64,000 nt of DNA from Marinomonas rhizomae (lineage in GTDB: Bacteria; Pseudomonadota; Gammaproteobacteria; Pseudomonadales; Marinomonadaceae): the NCBI RefSeq assembly GCF_003315485.1, contig NZ_QNSE01000006.1, forward strand, positions 246,733 through 310,732. Reading direction: 5' to 3'. The position numbers were made by a program, and so were the translations under genes. Shown piece after piece: positions 35,729 through 47,025 of this stretch. Numbering within the stretch: the first letter of the stretch is position 1; each line of letters begins with the position of its first letter. The notes under the pieces were generated by a model. That model did not search any database and had not been told where the DNA came from. It saw only the letters and a program-made list of their open reading frames with translations.

Positions 35729-36457
35729 ATGCCCTCTAACTTAATTTTATTTAACAAACCCTTTCGAGTACTCAGTCAATTCTCCGCAGAAGGCGATAAG
35801 GCCACTCTTGCTCGATATATAGACATTCCAGAGTTTTATCCTGCCGGAAGATTAGACTTTGACTCTGAAGGTCTTTTACTACTGACCAACCAAGGCGCAT
35901 TACAACACGTCATCGCCTCGCCAGACTTTAAGCTCCCTAAAACCTACTGGGTTCAAGTTGAAGGCAACATTTCGGATGAAGCACTAGAAAAACTAAGACA
36001 AGGCGTAGAGTTAAAAGACGGTGTAACCAAGCCCGCCGAAGCAGAACACATGAAAGAGCCTGATATTTGGGATAGAGTGCCACCTGTTCGCCATAGAGAA
36101 AACATCCCAACTAGCTGGCTATCGCTACAGATTCGCGAAGGTAAAAATCGGCAAGTTCGCCGCATGACAGCCGCGGTTGGTTTCCCAACACTCAGATTAA
36201 TTCGTTATGCTATTGGCCCTTATACTTTAGAAAACACAGAGGTTGGCCAATGGAAGCATATAGAACCAACTGACAATTTACTAAAAGAGGTCATTCAGTT
36301 TGAAGCACAAAGACAGAGAAAAACTGCCTCACCTAACCGTCGCCGCCCTAGTGAGAAGAAACAACAAAGACCCCAAGGAAACAAAGTTTCTCATGGTGAA
36401 GGAATGGCAAGACGGAAACCTAGTCCTAAACCAACCAGCCGGCCACGTCGAAAATAA
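35729..36457 (+). CDS. rluE: RluE, 23S rRNA pseudouridine(2457) synthase
   Basis: Converts U2457 of 23S rRNA to pseudouridine. The 242-residue protein begins SNLILFNKPFRVLSQFS, the catalytic motif is PAGRLDFDSEGLLLLTNQG with its Asp, and the second family segment is REGKNRQVRRMTAAVGFPTLRLIR. Beyond about residue 195 comes a basic low-complexity tail (RQRKTASPNRRRPSEKK..., ending TSRPRRK). The last 158 bases overlap the start of the downstream NUDIX gene in another frame. The frame is open to 35651, but homologues begin at this ATG. Confidence 0.93.
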   Translation: MPSNLILFNKPFRVLSQFSAEGDKATLARYIDIPEFYPAGRLDFDSEGLLLLTNQGALQHVIASPDFKLPKTYWVQVEGNISDEALEKLRQGVELKDGVTKPAEAEHMKEPDIWDRVPPVRHRENIPTSWLSLQIREGKNRQVRRMTAAVGFPTLRLIRYAIGPYTLENTEVGQWKHIEPTDNLLKEVIQFEAQRQRKTASPNRRRPSEKKQQRPQGNKVSHGEGMARRKPSPKPTSRPRRK

Positions 36458-36794
36458 CGAAAGCGTTATTGAAGCCGTCATTCGTGAAACAAAAGAAGAA
36501 TCGGGCTGGCTAGTAGAACCTATCGGTCTGCTTGGCATGTATGCGTTTACGCCTTACGAAGGTTCAGACACTTATCATAGACTGTGTCTCTTATGTGAAG
36601 CCGTGGACGAAACCCATGAGCCACTCGATAACGATATTGTTTCTAGCCATTGGCTGACCTATGACGAAATAATGGCCTTACCTCATCGTAGCCCATTAAT
36701 AAGAGCCTGCATTGAAGATTCATTTAATAACCCCATTATCTCCTTATCCTTCGTATCAGACCAATTTCTTCGACCAGAGAAAGTGATACAATAG
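36300..36794 (+). CDS. nudJ: NudJ-like NUDIX phosphatase
   Basis: A NUDIX hydrolase of about 164 residues; E. coli NudJ acts on thiamine pyrophosphate and nucleoside triphosphates. The NUDIX box runs from GHVENNESVIEAVIRETKEE to SGW, preceded by LNQPAGH as in NudJ. LPHLTVAALVRR is the family's first strand. The start is unsettled: the TTG at 36300 is the only codon ahead of this strand, and it lies deep inside rluE. nudJ usually precedes mnmA and hflD, as here, which supports the identity. Confidence 0.9.
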   Translation: MKHKDREKLPHLTVAALVRRNNKDPKETKFLMVKEWQDGNLVLNQPAGHVENNESVIEAVIRETKEESGWLVEPIGLLGMYAFTPYEGSDTYHRLCLLCEAVDETHEPLDNDIVSSHWLTYDEIMALPHRSPLIRACIEDSFNNPIISLSFVSDQFLRPEKVIQ

Positions 36795-36863
36795 CGAACA
36801 TTAAATTCATCTGAGGCTACGCCTCTTCGTTTTACTAAAATGACAGTCGAGAAATTACAGCAC

Positions 36864-37985
36864 ATGAAAGAAAGCCCTATTGCGAACACCGCAAACAGCT
36901 CAAAAAAAGTCATTGTCGGCATGTCCGGCGGTGTCGACTCCTCTGTGTCAGCACTTATTTTGATACAGCAGGGTTATCAGGTTGAAGGCCTTTTCATGAA
37001 GAACTGGGACGAAGACGACGGCACCGAATATTGCACAGCAAAAGACGATCTTGCGGATGCTCAAGCCGTATCAGATAAGCTTGGCATCAAACTTCATACC
37101 GCTAATTTTGCATCAGAATATTGGGACAATGTCTTCGAGCATTTTCTTGCCGAATACAAAGCTGGACGCACACCAAACCCAGACATTTTGTGCAATAAAG
37201 AAATCAAGTTTAAAGCATTTCTAGAATATGCTATGGCATTAGATGCTGATTACATAGCAACCGGTCATTATGTTCGTCGCGGAGAAAAAGACGGTGAACC
37301 ACTCTTACTAAAAGGCTTAGATGGCAATAAAGATCAAAGCTACTTTTTGTATGCTGTAGGTAAAGACGAAATCGCTAAAACACTTTTCCCTGTTGGTGAA
37401 CTAGAGAAACCAGAAGTGCGCCGCTTAGCTGAAGAGTTTGGCTTAGTCACTCACAACAAAAAAGACAGTACCGGCATTTGCTTCATCGGTGAGCGCCGCT
37501 TCAAAGATTTCTTAGAACAGTACTTACCTGCTCAACCAGGTGATATAGAAACTCTTGAAGGTGACAAAATTGCTCGCCACCACGGCTTGATGTATCACAC
37601 TATTGGCCAACGCCAAGGCTTAGGCATTGGTGGCTTAGCCAATTATTCAGATGATCCATGGTACGTCGTAGAAAAAGACCTAGCACGAAATGTGCTAATC
37701 GTAACGCAAGGCGGTCAGCACGAATCGTTATTTAAAACACATTTAATTGCTGACAATTTCGATTGGGTTGCAAGAGAGAAGCCTACTTTTCCGTTAACAT
37801 GCAAAGCAAAGTGTCGCTATCGTCAGTCAGATCAAGAATGCACCATCACTGAACTCGCCGCTGGCCGCGTTGAAGTATCCTTTATGGAACCACAACGAGC
37901 CATCACTCCGGGCCAGTCCGTGGTATTTTATGTAGACGAAGTTTGTCTTGGTGGCGGCATAATTAACGTCGCCTTTAACAAGTAA
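36864..37985 (+). CDS. mnmA: MnmA, tRNA-specific 2-thiouridylase
   Basis: Puts sulfur on U34 of tRNA-Lys, Glu and Gln, using sulfur passed along TusBCD-TusE. The protein has the PP-loop [15 protein letters not shown] near 15-30, the first catalytic Cys in [12 protein letters not shown] and the second in [12 protein letters not shown], with the family end [19 protein letters not shown]. About 373 residues, the usual length. An ATG at 36840 would add eight residues; neither has a strong ribosome site. It is in operon with hflD (17 bases). Confidence 0.97.
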   Translation: MKESPIANTANSSKKVIVGMSGGVDSSVSALILIQQGYQVEGLFMKNWDEDDGTEYCTAKDDLADAQAVSDKLGIKLHTANFASEYWDNVFEHFLAEYKAGRTPNPDILCNKEIKFKAFLEYAMALDADYIATGHYVRRGEKDGEPLLLKGLDGNKDQSYFLYAVGKDEIAKTLFPVGELEKPEVRRLAEEFGLVTHNKKDSTGICFIGERRFKDFLEQYLPAQPGDIETLEGDKIARHHGLMYHTIGQRQGLGIGGLANYSDDPWYVVEKDLARNVLIVTQGGQHESLFKTHLIADNFDWVAREKPTFPLTCKAKCRYRQSDQECTITELAAGRVEVSFMEPQRAITPGQSVVFYVDEVCLGGGIINVAFNK

Positions 37986-38002
37986 CCATTAAGAGAGAAA
38001 GC

Positions 38003-38632
38003 GTGAGTAGCAAAGAAAAAGAGCAAACTATCGCCCTATCCGCCATTTTCCAAGCGGCAGAATTAGTGTCGATTTTAGCGAAAACAGGACAAGTAGATAA
38101 TGCTAGTTTACAACCATTACTAGAAAGCCTACTGATGGTTAACGCAGCGTCTACTGAAGATATTTACGGCGGCCAATGGGATTGCTCAAGCAACCTTGCT
38201 TTAGGCAGAAAAATCTCTCGTCAAGCGTTAGGCAAAGAGCGCAGCAGCGTAAACCCTGATACCCTGAGATATGCACTTAGTTTAATTCACCTTGAAAACA
38301 AACTCGCTAAAACACCAGATATGCTGTCTACCATTGGGCAAAAAATAGCGCAAATCGAGCAAAAAAAAGCCCATTACGAGAATGTTCTACACGAAAATAT
38401 GCTAGCCTCGATTTCAGGTATGTATCAGGATACGTTAAGTAAATTATCCTTTCGCATTCAGGTACAAGGCGACAGTCGCTTTTTACAGCAGCCACAAGTT
38501 GCCAATCAAGTCAGAGCCATTTTAATGGCAGGTATTCGTGCTGCCATGTTATGGAGACAATTAGGCGGAAAACGATGGCATTTGATTTTTAAAAGAAAAG
38601 CATTATTGAGTGCATTAGAGTCACGAAACTGA
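38003..38632 (+). CDS. hflD: HflD, lysogenisation/high-frequency regulator homologue
   Basis: A 209-residue all-helical, membrane-peripheral protein. It shows LSAIFQAAELVSILAKTGQVD near the start and LRYALSLIHLENKL in the middle, ending VRAILMAGIRAAMLWRQLGGKRWHLIFKR. In E. coli HflD binds lambda CII, and the gene follows mnmA as here. Its cellular role is poorly defined. The start codon is GTG at 38003 with AGAGAGAAAG upstream. Confidence 0.93.
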   Translation: MSSKEKEQTIALSAIFQAAELVSILAKTGQVDNASLQPLLESLLMVNAASTEDIYGGQWDCSSNLALGRKISRQALGKERSSVNPDTLRYALSLIHLENKLAKTPDMLSTIGQKIAQIEQKKAHYENVLHENMLASISGMYQDTLSKLSFRIQVQGDSRFLQQPQVANQVRAILMAGIRAAMLWRQLGGKRWHLIFKRKALLSALESRN

Positions 38633-38635
38633 TTT

Positions 38636-38660
38636 AAAAAGACCCACAGGGTCTTTTTTT
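38636..38660 (+). terminator. terminator after hflD
   Basis: AAAAAGACCC ACA GGGTCTTTTTTT. Confidence 0.92.
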
Positions 38661-38907
38661 ATGCTTAATAAACCACCTCTAATAGGCAATATTCCATCCG
38701 CTGAATAAATAAAATCTCAGCGAATAATTGAAATCAATTTCCACTATATCAGAGAGCCAATATCTCTAACTCATTTTTTTATGTAGTATATTGTACAAAT
38801 TTTTAACCTGTGCGGGTTAACCTGTAAGAACAGTTTAAATTAGGGAATGGCGGCTAAAAGTCATCTTCGATTCAATAGGCTAATGCCTGAAATGTTAGGG
38901 GAATTAC

Positions 38908-41130
38908 ATGTCAACGAAACAAACCATTTACTATACATTTACTGATGAGGCGCCAGCTCTGGCAACCGCGTCTCTATTACCTATCTTTGGCGCTTTCGCG
39001 AAAGAAGCAGACATCGAACTAAAACTGACCGACATATCTTTGGCTAGTCGTGTTATTGCTGCTTTCTCAGATCTGCTTCCAGCAGACAAGCAAGCTGAAG
39101 ACGGCCTAAAGTTCCTAGGCGATCTAACAGCAAATCCAGAAGCAAATATCGTGAAACTGCCTAACATCAGTGCCTCTTTACCGCAGCTTTACGCAACCAT
39201 TAAAGAATTAAACGCTGAAGGTTACGGTCTGCCTGAATACCCAGAAAACCCGCAAACAGACGAAGAAAAAGACGTTCAAGCACGCTACTCTAAAGTACTT
39301 GGTAGTGCAGTGAACCCAGTTCTACGCCAAGGTAACTCTGACCGTCGTGCACCAGCCGCGGTTAAAGGTTTTGCCCGTAAAAACCCTCACTCAATGGGCA
39401 AATGGAGCAAGACTTCAATTTCTCACGTTGACTACATGCGTGATGGTGATTTTTACTCTTCCGAGCAGTCTACTACTATGGATTCCGCTCAAACAGTTAA
39501 GATCGAATTCGTTGCAAAAGACGGTTCTGTCGAAGTGAAAAAATCACTTCCTCTACTTGCTGGCGAAATCATCGACAGCATGAACATCAGCACTCAAAAG
39601 CTTCGCGCTTTCTTTGAAGCGTCACTACAAGAAGCAAAAGAAGACAACATCATGTGGTCTGTACACTTAAAAGCGACCATGATGAAAGTGTCTCACCCAA
39701 TCGTATTTGGTCACGCGGTCACCGTTTTCTACAAAGACGTTTTCGAAAAATACGGCGAGCTTTTCAAAGAAATCGGTGTTAACCCAAACAACGGCTTGGG
39801 TAGCGTTTACGATAAAATTCAAAGCCTTCCAGAAGCGAAACAAGAAGAAATCAAACAAGCCATTCAAGACGTTTACAAAACACGTCCTGAACTAGCGATG
39901 GTAGACTCAGACAAAGGCATCACTAACCTTCACGTACCAAGCGACGTAATCGTTGATGCGTCTATGCCTGCAATGATCCGTAACTCTGGTAAAATGTGGG
40001 GCCGCGATGGTAAAGCACACGATGCGAAAGCCGTCATTCCAGACAGCACTTACGCGCGTATTTACCAAGAAACTATCAACTTCTGTAAAACTAACGGCGC
40101 ATTCGATCCAGTTACAATGGGTACAGTGCCAAACGTTGGCCTAATGGCTCAAAAAGCAGAAGAATACGGCTCTCATGATAAAACCTATGAAATGAAAGCT
40201 GACGGCGTGATGCGCGTTGTGGATGCAAACGGCAATGTCCTAATGCAGCACAATGTTGAGAAAGGCGATATCTGGCGTGCTTGCCAAACCAAAGACGCCG
40301 CTATTCGCGACTGGGTAAAACTAGGTGTTACTCGTGCCCGTCAATCTGACACACCTGCTGTTTTCTGGTTAGAAGACGTTCGTGCACACGATAACGAGCT
40401 ACGTAAAAAAGTAGAAGTTTACCTAAAAGACCATGATACAAGCGGTCTAGACATTCGCATCATGTCTTACAACGAAGCTATTCGTTTCTCTATGGAACGT
40501 ATTATTCGTGGTAAAGACACTATTTCTGTAACAGGTAATATCCTACGTGACTACCTAACAGACTTGTTCCCAATCTTGGAATTAGGCACATCTGCGAAAA
40601 TGCTGTCTATTGTACCCATGCTAAATGGCGGCGGCATGTATGAAACTGGCGCCGGCGGTTCTGCTCCTAAGCACGTTCAACAGCTTGTGAACGAAAACTA
40701 CCTTCGCTGGGACTCTCTAGGTGAATTCCTAGCCGTAGCGGTATCTTTCGAAGAACTTGGTATTAAGCACAACAATGAAAAAGCAAAAGTTCTTGCTAAG
40801 TGCCTAGATAAAGCGACTGGCAAATTACTAGACACTAACAAGTCGCCTTCTCGTAAAGTAGGCGACATTGATAACCGTGGCAGCCATTTCTACCTAGCGC
40901 TATACTGGTCTCAAGAACTTGCGGCACAAACTGGAGATGCAACATTGGCTGCGAAATTCGCTCCTCTTGCTAAACAGTTAGCTGATAACGAAGACAAGAT
41001 TGTTGCTGAACTTGCTGCCGTTCAAGGCAAACCTTCTGGCCTATCTGGTTACTACCACATGGACCTGAACGAGGTGGCTAAGATCATGCGTCCTAGTGCA
41101 ACCTTTAATACAGCATTAGCAACACTATAA
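38908..41130 (+). CDS. icd: NADP-dependent isocitrate dehydrogenase, monomeric type
   Basis: TCA-cycle enzyme converting isocitrate to 2-oxoglutarate with NADP. The 740 residues and the absence of the dimeric fold mark it as the large monomeric class. It shows [18 protein letters not shown] at the start, [24 protein letters not shown] near 140-165 (substrate loop), the [23 protein letters not shown] region, and [38 protein letters not shown] precedes the ATG. A separate upstream stretch holds TAACCTGT repeated 14 bases apart. Confidence 0.96.
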   Translation: MSTKQTIYYTFTDEAPALATASLLPIFGAFAKEADIELKLTDISLASRVIAAFSDLLPADKQAEDGLKFLGDLTANPEANIVKLPNISASLPQLYATIKELNAEGYGLPEYPENPQTDEEKDVQARYSKVLGSAVNPVLRQGNSDRRAPAAVKGFARKNPHSMGKWSKTSISHVDYMRDGDFYSSEQSTTMDSAQTVKIEFVAKDGSVEVKKSLPLLAGEIIDSMNISTQKLRAFFEASLQEAKEDNIMWSVHLKATMMKVSHPIVFGHAVTVFYKDVFEKYGELFKEIGVNPNNGLGSVYDKIQSLPEAKQEEIKQAIQDVYKTRPELAMVDSDKGITNLHVPSDVIVDASMPAMIRNSGKMWGRDGKAHDAKAVIPDSTYARIYQETINFCKTNGAFDPVTMGTVPNVGLMAQKAEEYGSHDKTYEMKADGVMRVVDANGNVLMQHNVEKGDIWRACQTKDAAIRDWVKLGVTRARQSDTPAVFWLEDVRAHDNELRKKVEVYLKDHDTSGLDIRIMSYNEAIRFSMERIIRGKDTISVTGNILRDYLTDLFPILELGTSAKMLSIVPMLNGGGMYETGAGGSAPKHVQQLVNENYLRWDSLGEFLAVAVSFEELGIKHNNEKAKVLAKCLDKATGKLLDTNKSPSRKVGDIDNRGSHFYLALYWSQELAAQTGDATLAAKFAPLAKQLADNEDKIVAELAAVQGKPSGLSGYYHMDLNEVAKIMRPSATFNTALATL

Positions 41131-41148
41131 AGTAAAACGCTGAAAACC

Positions 41149-41189
41149 AAGCCCAGATACTATCATTTGGATAGTACCTGGGCTTTTTT
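41149..41189 (+). terminator. terminator after icd
   Basis: Long hairpin AAGCCCAG-A-TACTATC ATTTG GATAGTA-C-CTGGGCTTTTTT. Confidence 0.92.
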
Positions 41190-41244
41190 ATACCAATCCC
41201 TCCAGTGTATGACTGTATTACCTTCGCCCTTTTGCCTATAATAG

Positions 41245-42654
<1,410 letters not shown>

Positions 42655-42681
42655 GAGGTTAATGCTTTAATAATAAGCACT

Positions 42682-42709
42682 AAAAAGGGCCGATTTATCG
42701 GCTCTTTTT
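42682..42709 (+). terminator. terminator after purB
   Basis: AAAAAGGGCCGAT TT ATCGGCTCTTTTT. Confidence 0.92.
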
Positions 42710-42769
42710 GCCTTTAAAGCTAACAATCACTACTAATACGACCCCTTTGTTCTTTTTAATGAGCGATTT

Positions 42770-43987
42770 ATGACAGACTTAAATACACCGTTGACTATTC
42801 TTGGTGGCATCACAGCCCAAACCTTTATTGATGAATATTGGCAGAAAAAGCCTTTGTTGATTCGCGGTGGTCTTGTCGATTTCACTTTACCTCTAGAGGC
42901 CGATGAGCTTGCTGGCATGGCAATGGAAGAAGAAATTGAATCTCGTATTGTGATCGAGAACGGCTTAAGCCCTTGGGAAACACGCCAAGGGCCATTTAAC
43001 GAAGATACTTTTGCAACCTTACCAGAGAAAGAATGGACCCTATTAGTTCAAGCCGTTGACCACTGGGTACCAGAAATTCAAAACCTAAAAGAGCAATTTG
43101 AATTCTTACCAAGCTGGCGTTTAGACGATGTGATGGTCAGCTACGCGACAGAAGGCGGCAGCGTTGGTCCACATTACGATCAATACGATGTGTTCTTGGT
43201 ACAAGTATCTGGCAAACGTCGCTGGCAGGTTCTCGCTCCAGATGAGTACCAAGATTCAGCGATCCAAAATATTAAACTGCACATCCTCGACAACTTTCCT
43301 GTTAATCCAGACATGGATTGGGAGCTAGAAGCGGGTGATATTCTCTATTTGCCACCTAACTTTGCTCACAACGGCCGCTCACTAGACGACGAGTGCATGA
43401 CCTACTCCATCGGTTTCCGTGCGCCAAGCATGCAAGATGTCTTAACTGGGATTCGCGATAAACTCTGTGAAACGGACAATGTAAAGGATCGCTTTGCTGC
43501 GCCAGAAACAGCCAACCGTCAGCACAGTGCTCACATCAGCAAAGACGACATCCAGTACTTACAAACCGAATTAGCTCGCCTTATCAATCAACCTGACCTA
43601 CTCGCTGAGTGGTTAGGAGAAACAATGAGTGAAAGCAAATACCCAGAATATCTGGCACCATTAAATCAAGAAGAAGTAAACGACGCGTTTAGCAGTGCGA
43701 CAAAAGGCCAAACCTTCATCCGCCCTGGTGATGCACGTATTTGTTATTATGCCCAACAAAATGCTGAAGATAACGGCAAGATTCGTGTTTTTTGCAATGG
43801 CGAAAATCTGCTTGTTGATGCAGAGCTAACTGGTTTTATTGAAGCTGTTTGCCACCAAATTGAATTCGATTTCTCCGGCTTAGATTTGACACAAAATAAC
43901 GACCTTGAACCTCTTGTGCGCTTTCTAATTCGCCAACAAGGTTTAATTGAATTAGTTGCAGCAGAAGAAGAAAAGACCGTATATTAA
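42770..43987 (+). CDS. roxA: RoxA (YcfD), 50S ribosomal protein L16 arginine 3-hydroxylase
   Basis: An iron/2-oxoglutarate JmjC oxygenase that hydroxylates an arginine of ribosomal protein L16. The 405-residue protein has the iron-binding HxD pair His135 and Asp137 (PHYDQYDVF) and the distal His200 (NFAHNG) in a double-stranded beta-helix, followed by dimerisation and winged-helix-like C-terminal parts. WQKKPLLIRGG near the start is typical. An acetyltransferase gene follows within nine bases, as downstream of ycfD-type genes in other gammaproteobacteria. Confidence 0.94.
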   Translation: MTDLNTPLTILGGITAQTFIDEYWQKKPLLIRGGLVDFTLPLEADELAGMAMEEEIESRIVIENGLSPWETRQGPFNEDTFATLPEKEWTLLVQAVDHWVPEIQNLKEQFEFLPSWRLDDVMVSYATEGGSVGPHYDQYDVFLVQVSGKRRWQVLAPDEYQDSAIQNIKLHILDNFPVNPDMDWELEAGDILYLPPNFAHNGRSLDDECMTYSIGFRAPSMQDVLTGIRDKLCETDNVKDRFAAPETANRQHSAHISKDDIQYLQTELARLINQPDLLAEWLGETMSESKYPEYLAPLNQEEVNDAFSSATKGQTFIRPGDARICYYAQQNAEDNGKIRVFCNGENLLVDAELTGFIEAVCHQIEFDFSGLDLTQNNDLEPLVRFLIRQQGLIELVAAEEEKTVY

Positions 43988-43996
43988 GGGACTCAC

Positions 43997-44413
43997 ATGA
44001 AGGTATTAACGTCAGACTGGAACAGCAGCAAAGATCAACTGACCTTTGTACGAAAACAAGTCTTTATCATCGAGCAAGGTATTGACCCACATGACGAATG
44101 GGACGAGCTAGACGAAGACGCCGTTCACTTTGTTTCCTTTGGTACAACAGCCGTTCCGACGGGAACCTGCCGTTTAACAGACAATGGCCAAATCGGCCGT
44201 TTGGCAGTTCTACCCGCTTATCGACATCAGGGCTACGGTGAAATGCTGTTAATTCGTGCAGTAAAAGTCGCCAGAGAAATGGGCATTCGCAAAGTGTTTT
44301 TACACGCTCAAGTTGACGTACAAACCTTCTATGAAAAGCAAAACTTTCATACTGATGGCAAGGTTTTTTTAGAAGCCGGAAAAATGCACATCCGTATGGA
44401 ACGAGACATTTAA
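43997..44413 (+). CDS. GNAT-family N-acetyltransferase
   Basis: A 138-residue acetyltransferase with one GNAT domain. The strand-loop-helix for acetyl-CoA reads IGRLAVLPAYRHQGYGEMLLIRAVKVA (R/QxxGxG/A motif as RHQGYG). FIIEQGIDPHDEWDELDEDA near the start resembles the YjcF/ElaA-like subgroup. It starts nine bases after roxA, so both are probably one transcript. Substrate unknown. Confidence 0.85.
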   Translation: MKVLTSDWNSSKDQLTFVRKQVFIIEQGIDPHDEWDELDEDAVHFVSFGTTAVPTGTCRLTDNGQIGRLAVLPAYRHQGYGEMLLIRAVKVAREMGIRKVFLHAQVDVQTFYEKQNFHTDGKVFLEAGKMHIRMERDI

Positions 44414-44442
44414 CCAAAACTGCTGACGAAAAGTCACCTTAA

Positions 44443-45339
44443 CTAGTCGTCAGTGGCTGCTGTTAGCCTTTGCAATAACACCTCTTTCGCATGGGCAACC
44501 CTTGCTTGTCGTAAGGCGCTTGATGCCCAAATCAAATAATACTGCATTGTATAGGTTCCGAAAGGCGCTGGGACTTCCATCAATTCGCCTTTTGCAATCT
44601 GTTCACGACATAAGAACTCCGGCATCACAGACCAACCAACGCCTTTAGTCAGCAAATTGCGCAGAGCTCGCAGATCTTGGCTGATGACAGTCGGAATAAT
44701 TTGCTCTGTTTTAATACGATTTTTCAATAGCCATTTATCAATCAAAGATAACTCTAGGTTGTACGCTAACAGAGGCGTGTGGCAAATTGCATGGCTAAAA
44801 TCATCCGCAGCAACTAACGTTTTGACGACCGCAGGCGATGCCACAGCAACCACTTCACACGTCAATAGCGTTTCGCTTTGTAGTCGACTGTCGGTCACAG
44901 GATGTGCCGAAATACCAAGATCGCAATGACCTTCCAGCAGCATACTGGTAATCATTGGCCCATCGCCGGTATGCATTCTTACTCGAATTCCAGCCTCAAT
45001 CAGAGGCAGCAGCTCGCCCGTTAAGACTTCAGCCATAAAGTCTGCATGTCCGATAATTTGCAAAGCACCAGCTACCCCCATAGAACGGAATCGTGCAGAC
45101 GATAGCGCCGCCTCGGCCGCATCCAATTTATCGCCTACATCGGCCGCTAATTCATCCGCCGCAGATGTCGGTATAACACCAACAGACTGGCGCTCAAACA
45201 AAGGTCGCCCAACAGCCACTTCAAGACCGGCAATGTGCTGAGAAACAGCAGGCTGAGTTAGGTTAAGTGAACGAGCAGCCCCACTGATAGAGCGCTGACG
45301 ATAAACCTCAACAAAAGTACGCAAACGAGAAAGAGACAT
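44443..45339 (-). CDS. LysR-family transcriptional regulator
   Basis: A 298-residue regulator with an N-terminal winged helix-turn-helix (LRTFVEVYRQRSISGAARSLNLTQPAVSQHIAGLE, about 5-40) and a periplasmic-binding-like effector domain (about 90-290). It is divergent from the aldehyde dehydrogenase at 45499, the usual layout for a LysR regulator and its target. Two similar AT palindromes lie in the gap. The effector is unknown; an aldehyde or related acid is plausible. Confidence 0.9.
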   Translation of the reverse strand: MSLSRLRTFVEVYRQRSISGAARSLNLTQPAVSQHIAGLEVAVGRPLFERQSVGVIPTSAADELAADVGDKLDAAEAALSSARFRSMGVAGALQIIGHADFMAEVLTGELLPLIEAGIRVRMHTGDGPMITSMLLEGHCDLGISAHPVTDSRLQSETLLTCEVVAVASPAVVKTLVAADDFSHAICHTPLLAYNLELSLIDKWLLKNRIKTEQIIPTVISQDLRALRNLLTKGVGWSVMPEFLCREQIAKGELMEVPAPFGTYTMQYYLIWASSALRQARVAHAKEVLLQRLTAATDD

Positions 45340-45347
45340 AACCCCTC

Positions 45348-45484
45348 ATAAATATATTTATACCCCTACCAAAATAGCATTGTTGGCGCGTCATCACTAC
45401 AGGAGATTACTATATGGACATAATGAGTAAGAGAGTATTAACGGCTTGAAAACAACCCGAGCCACCTTGATTAAATATATTTAA
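45348..45484. promoter_or_regulatory. twin palindromic operator candidates between LysR gene and aldehyde dehydrogenase
   Basis: ATAAATATATTTAT (45348-45361) lies nine bases upstream of the LysR start. TTAAATATATTTAA (45471-45484) lies at the ribosome site of the dehydrogenase. They share the core AAATATATTT, and the first fits the T-N11-A pattern of LysR sites. Confidence 0.5.
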
Positions 45485-45498
45485 AGGAGGACATTATT

Positions 45499-46917
45499 AT
45501 GACACCTACAAGCAAACATTCCGATTTATTAAACACATTAAATCAAATGAAAGAGCACAACCTGGCAGAAGGTCCAGCCAGTGCAGAACTACGCATAGAT
45601 CGATTACAACGTGCGATTAAATTAATCAAAGAAAACCACCGCGACCTAAGTGACGCCATGAGCAAAGACTTTGGTCATCGTAGCGCGTACCAGTCTGCCA
45701 CTGCAGACATTGCCACTACGATTAAATTACTAAAAGACGCCATCGAAAATTTATCCGCTTGGATGCAGGATCAGCCAGTGGAAGCCCCTGAGCCTGGAAT
45801 GAAAGCCTGGATTCAGAATCAGCCTTTGGGGGTTGTCGGCATTATTAGTCCATGGAATTTCCCTATCAACCTTTCTTTTGGCCCACTGGCTAGTGTGTTT
45901 GCCGCTGGCAATAGCGCGATGTTGAAGCCATCTGAACTGACTCCCAAAACCTCTGCGTTATTAGCAGAACTGGTTGCCCGTTATTTTGCACCAGAAGAAC
46001 TAACCCTTGTATTGGGTGATGCCGAGGTTGGCAAAGCATTTAGCGCTCTTCCTTTCAATCATTTAGTCTTTACAGGGAGTACCGCGGTTGGAAAACACAT
46101 CATGCGAGCTGCTGCTGACAACTTAGTACCCGTTACTCTGGAGCTTGGCGGTAAATCTCCAGCCATGGTGGATGAAGACGCCGATATTACCCAAGCTGTA
46201 GAACGTACATTAACGGTAAAAACCTTTAATGTTGGGCAGATCTGTATTTCACCTGACTATATGATGATTCCAGAAAACAAAGTGGACTCCTTTGTCGAAG
46301 CTGCAAAAGCCTTTGTTCAACATAGCTTTCCATCCATGCAAGACAACCCAGATTACACCTCTATTATCAGTGATAATCATTACAAACGCCTTATTGGATT
46401 ACTTGAAGATGCAAAGAAAAAAGGTGCCAATGTCATCAGTCTAGCGCCTGAAGGCGAGGTAAATTATGACGATAAAAGTCGTAAAATAGCACCATTTCTA
46501 ATCTTCAATGTCACTGATGATATGGACATTATGCAAGAAGAGATCTTTGGCCCTCTACTTCCGGTGAAAACTTACGCCAAGCCAGAGGAAGCGATCGCTT
46601 ACATCAACAATAACCCACGCCCATTGGCTGCTTATTACTTTGGTGATGACACCGAACGCCAAAAAGCCTTTGCTCGTAACACCATATCAGGCGGCTTAGT
46701 CATTAATGACGCCATGACACATGTTTCTGTCGAGACTCTCCCTTTTGGGGGGATAGGTCCATCAGGAATGGGGGCCTATCACGGAATACATGGCTTTAAA
46801 CGCTTTACTCACGAGAAAGCAGTGGTATTACAAAGTAAAGAAGGAGCCTCAGGTAAACGTCTTCGCGCACCGTATAAAGATAAACAGGCTGCGCTTGAAG
46901 AAATGCTAGATAGTTAG
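45499..46917 (+). CDS. CalB-type (coniferyl) aldehyde dehydrogenase
   Basis: A 472-residue NAD(P)-dependent aldehyde dehydrogenase. Features are the cofactor region GIISPWNFPINLSFGPLASVFAAGN, the FTGSTAVGKHIM loop, the general base in LELGGKSP, and the catalytic Cys in GQICISPDY; GQIC followed by S/A-PDY is typical of the coniferyl aldehyde dehydrogenase group. EEIFGPLLPV and the C-terminal PFGGIGPSGMGAYHG are present. A strong AAAGGAGG precedes the ATG. Control by the divergent LysR protein is likely. Confidence 0.92.
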   Translation: MTPTSKHSDLLNTLNQMKEHNLAEGPASAELRIDRLQRAIKLIKENHRDLSDAMSKDFGHRSAYQSATADIATTIKLLKDAIENLSAWMQDQPVEAPEPGMKAWIQNQPLGVVGIISPWNFPINLSFGPLASVFAAGNSAMLKPSELTPKTSALLAELVARYFAPEELTLVLGDAEVGKAFSALPFNHLVFTGSTAVGKHIMRAAADNLVPVTLELGGKSPAMVDEDADITQAVERTLTVKTFNVGQICISPDYMMIPENKVDSFVEAAKAFVQHSFPSMQDNPDYTSIISDNHYKRLIGLLEDAKKKGANVISLAPEGEVNYDDKSRKIAPFLIFNVTDDMDIMQEEIFGPLLPVKTYAKPEEAIAYINNNPRPLAAYYFGDDTERQKAFARNTISGGLVINDAMTHVSVETLPFGGIGPSGMGAYHGIHGFKRFTHEKAVVLQSKEGASGKRLRAPYKDKQAALEEMLDS

Positions 46918-46942
46918 ACCTATTTCAAGACGGGATATGAGT

Positions 46943-46981
46943 AAAAAAAGCGAGTCATCCTTAGGATCGACTCGCTTTTTT
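46943..46981. terminator. bidirectional terminator
   Basis: AAAAAAAGCGAGTC ... GACTCGCTTTTTT hairpin, between convergent aldehyde dehydrogenase and fklB. Confidence 0.9.
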
Positions 46982-47025
46982 ACGTATTTTTTGGATACGT
47001 TAACGCTTTGCTTTAAGCTATGCCA

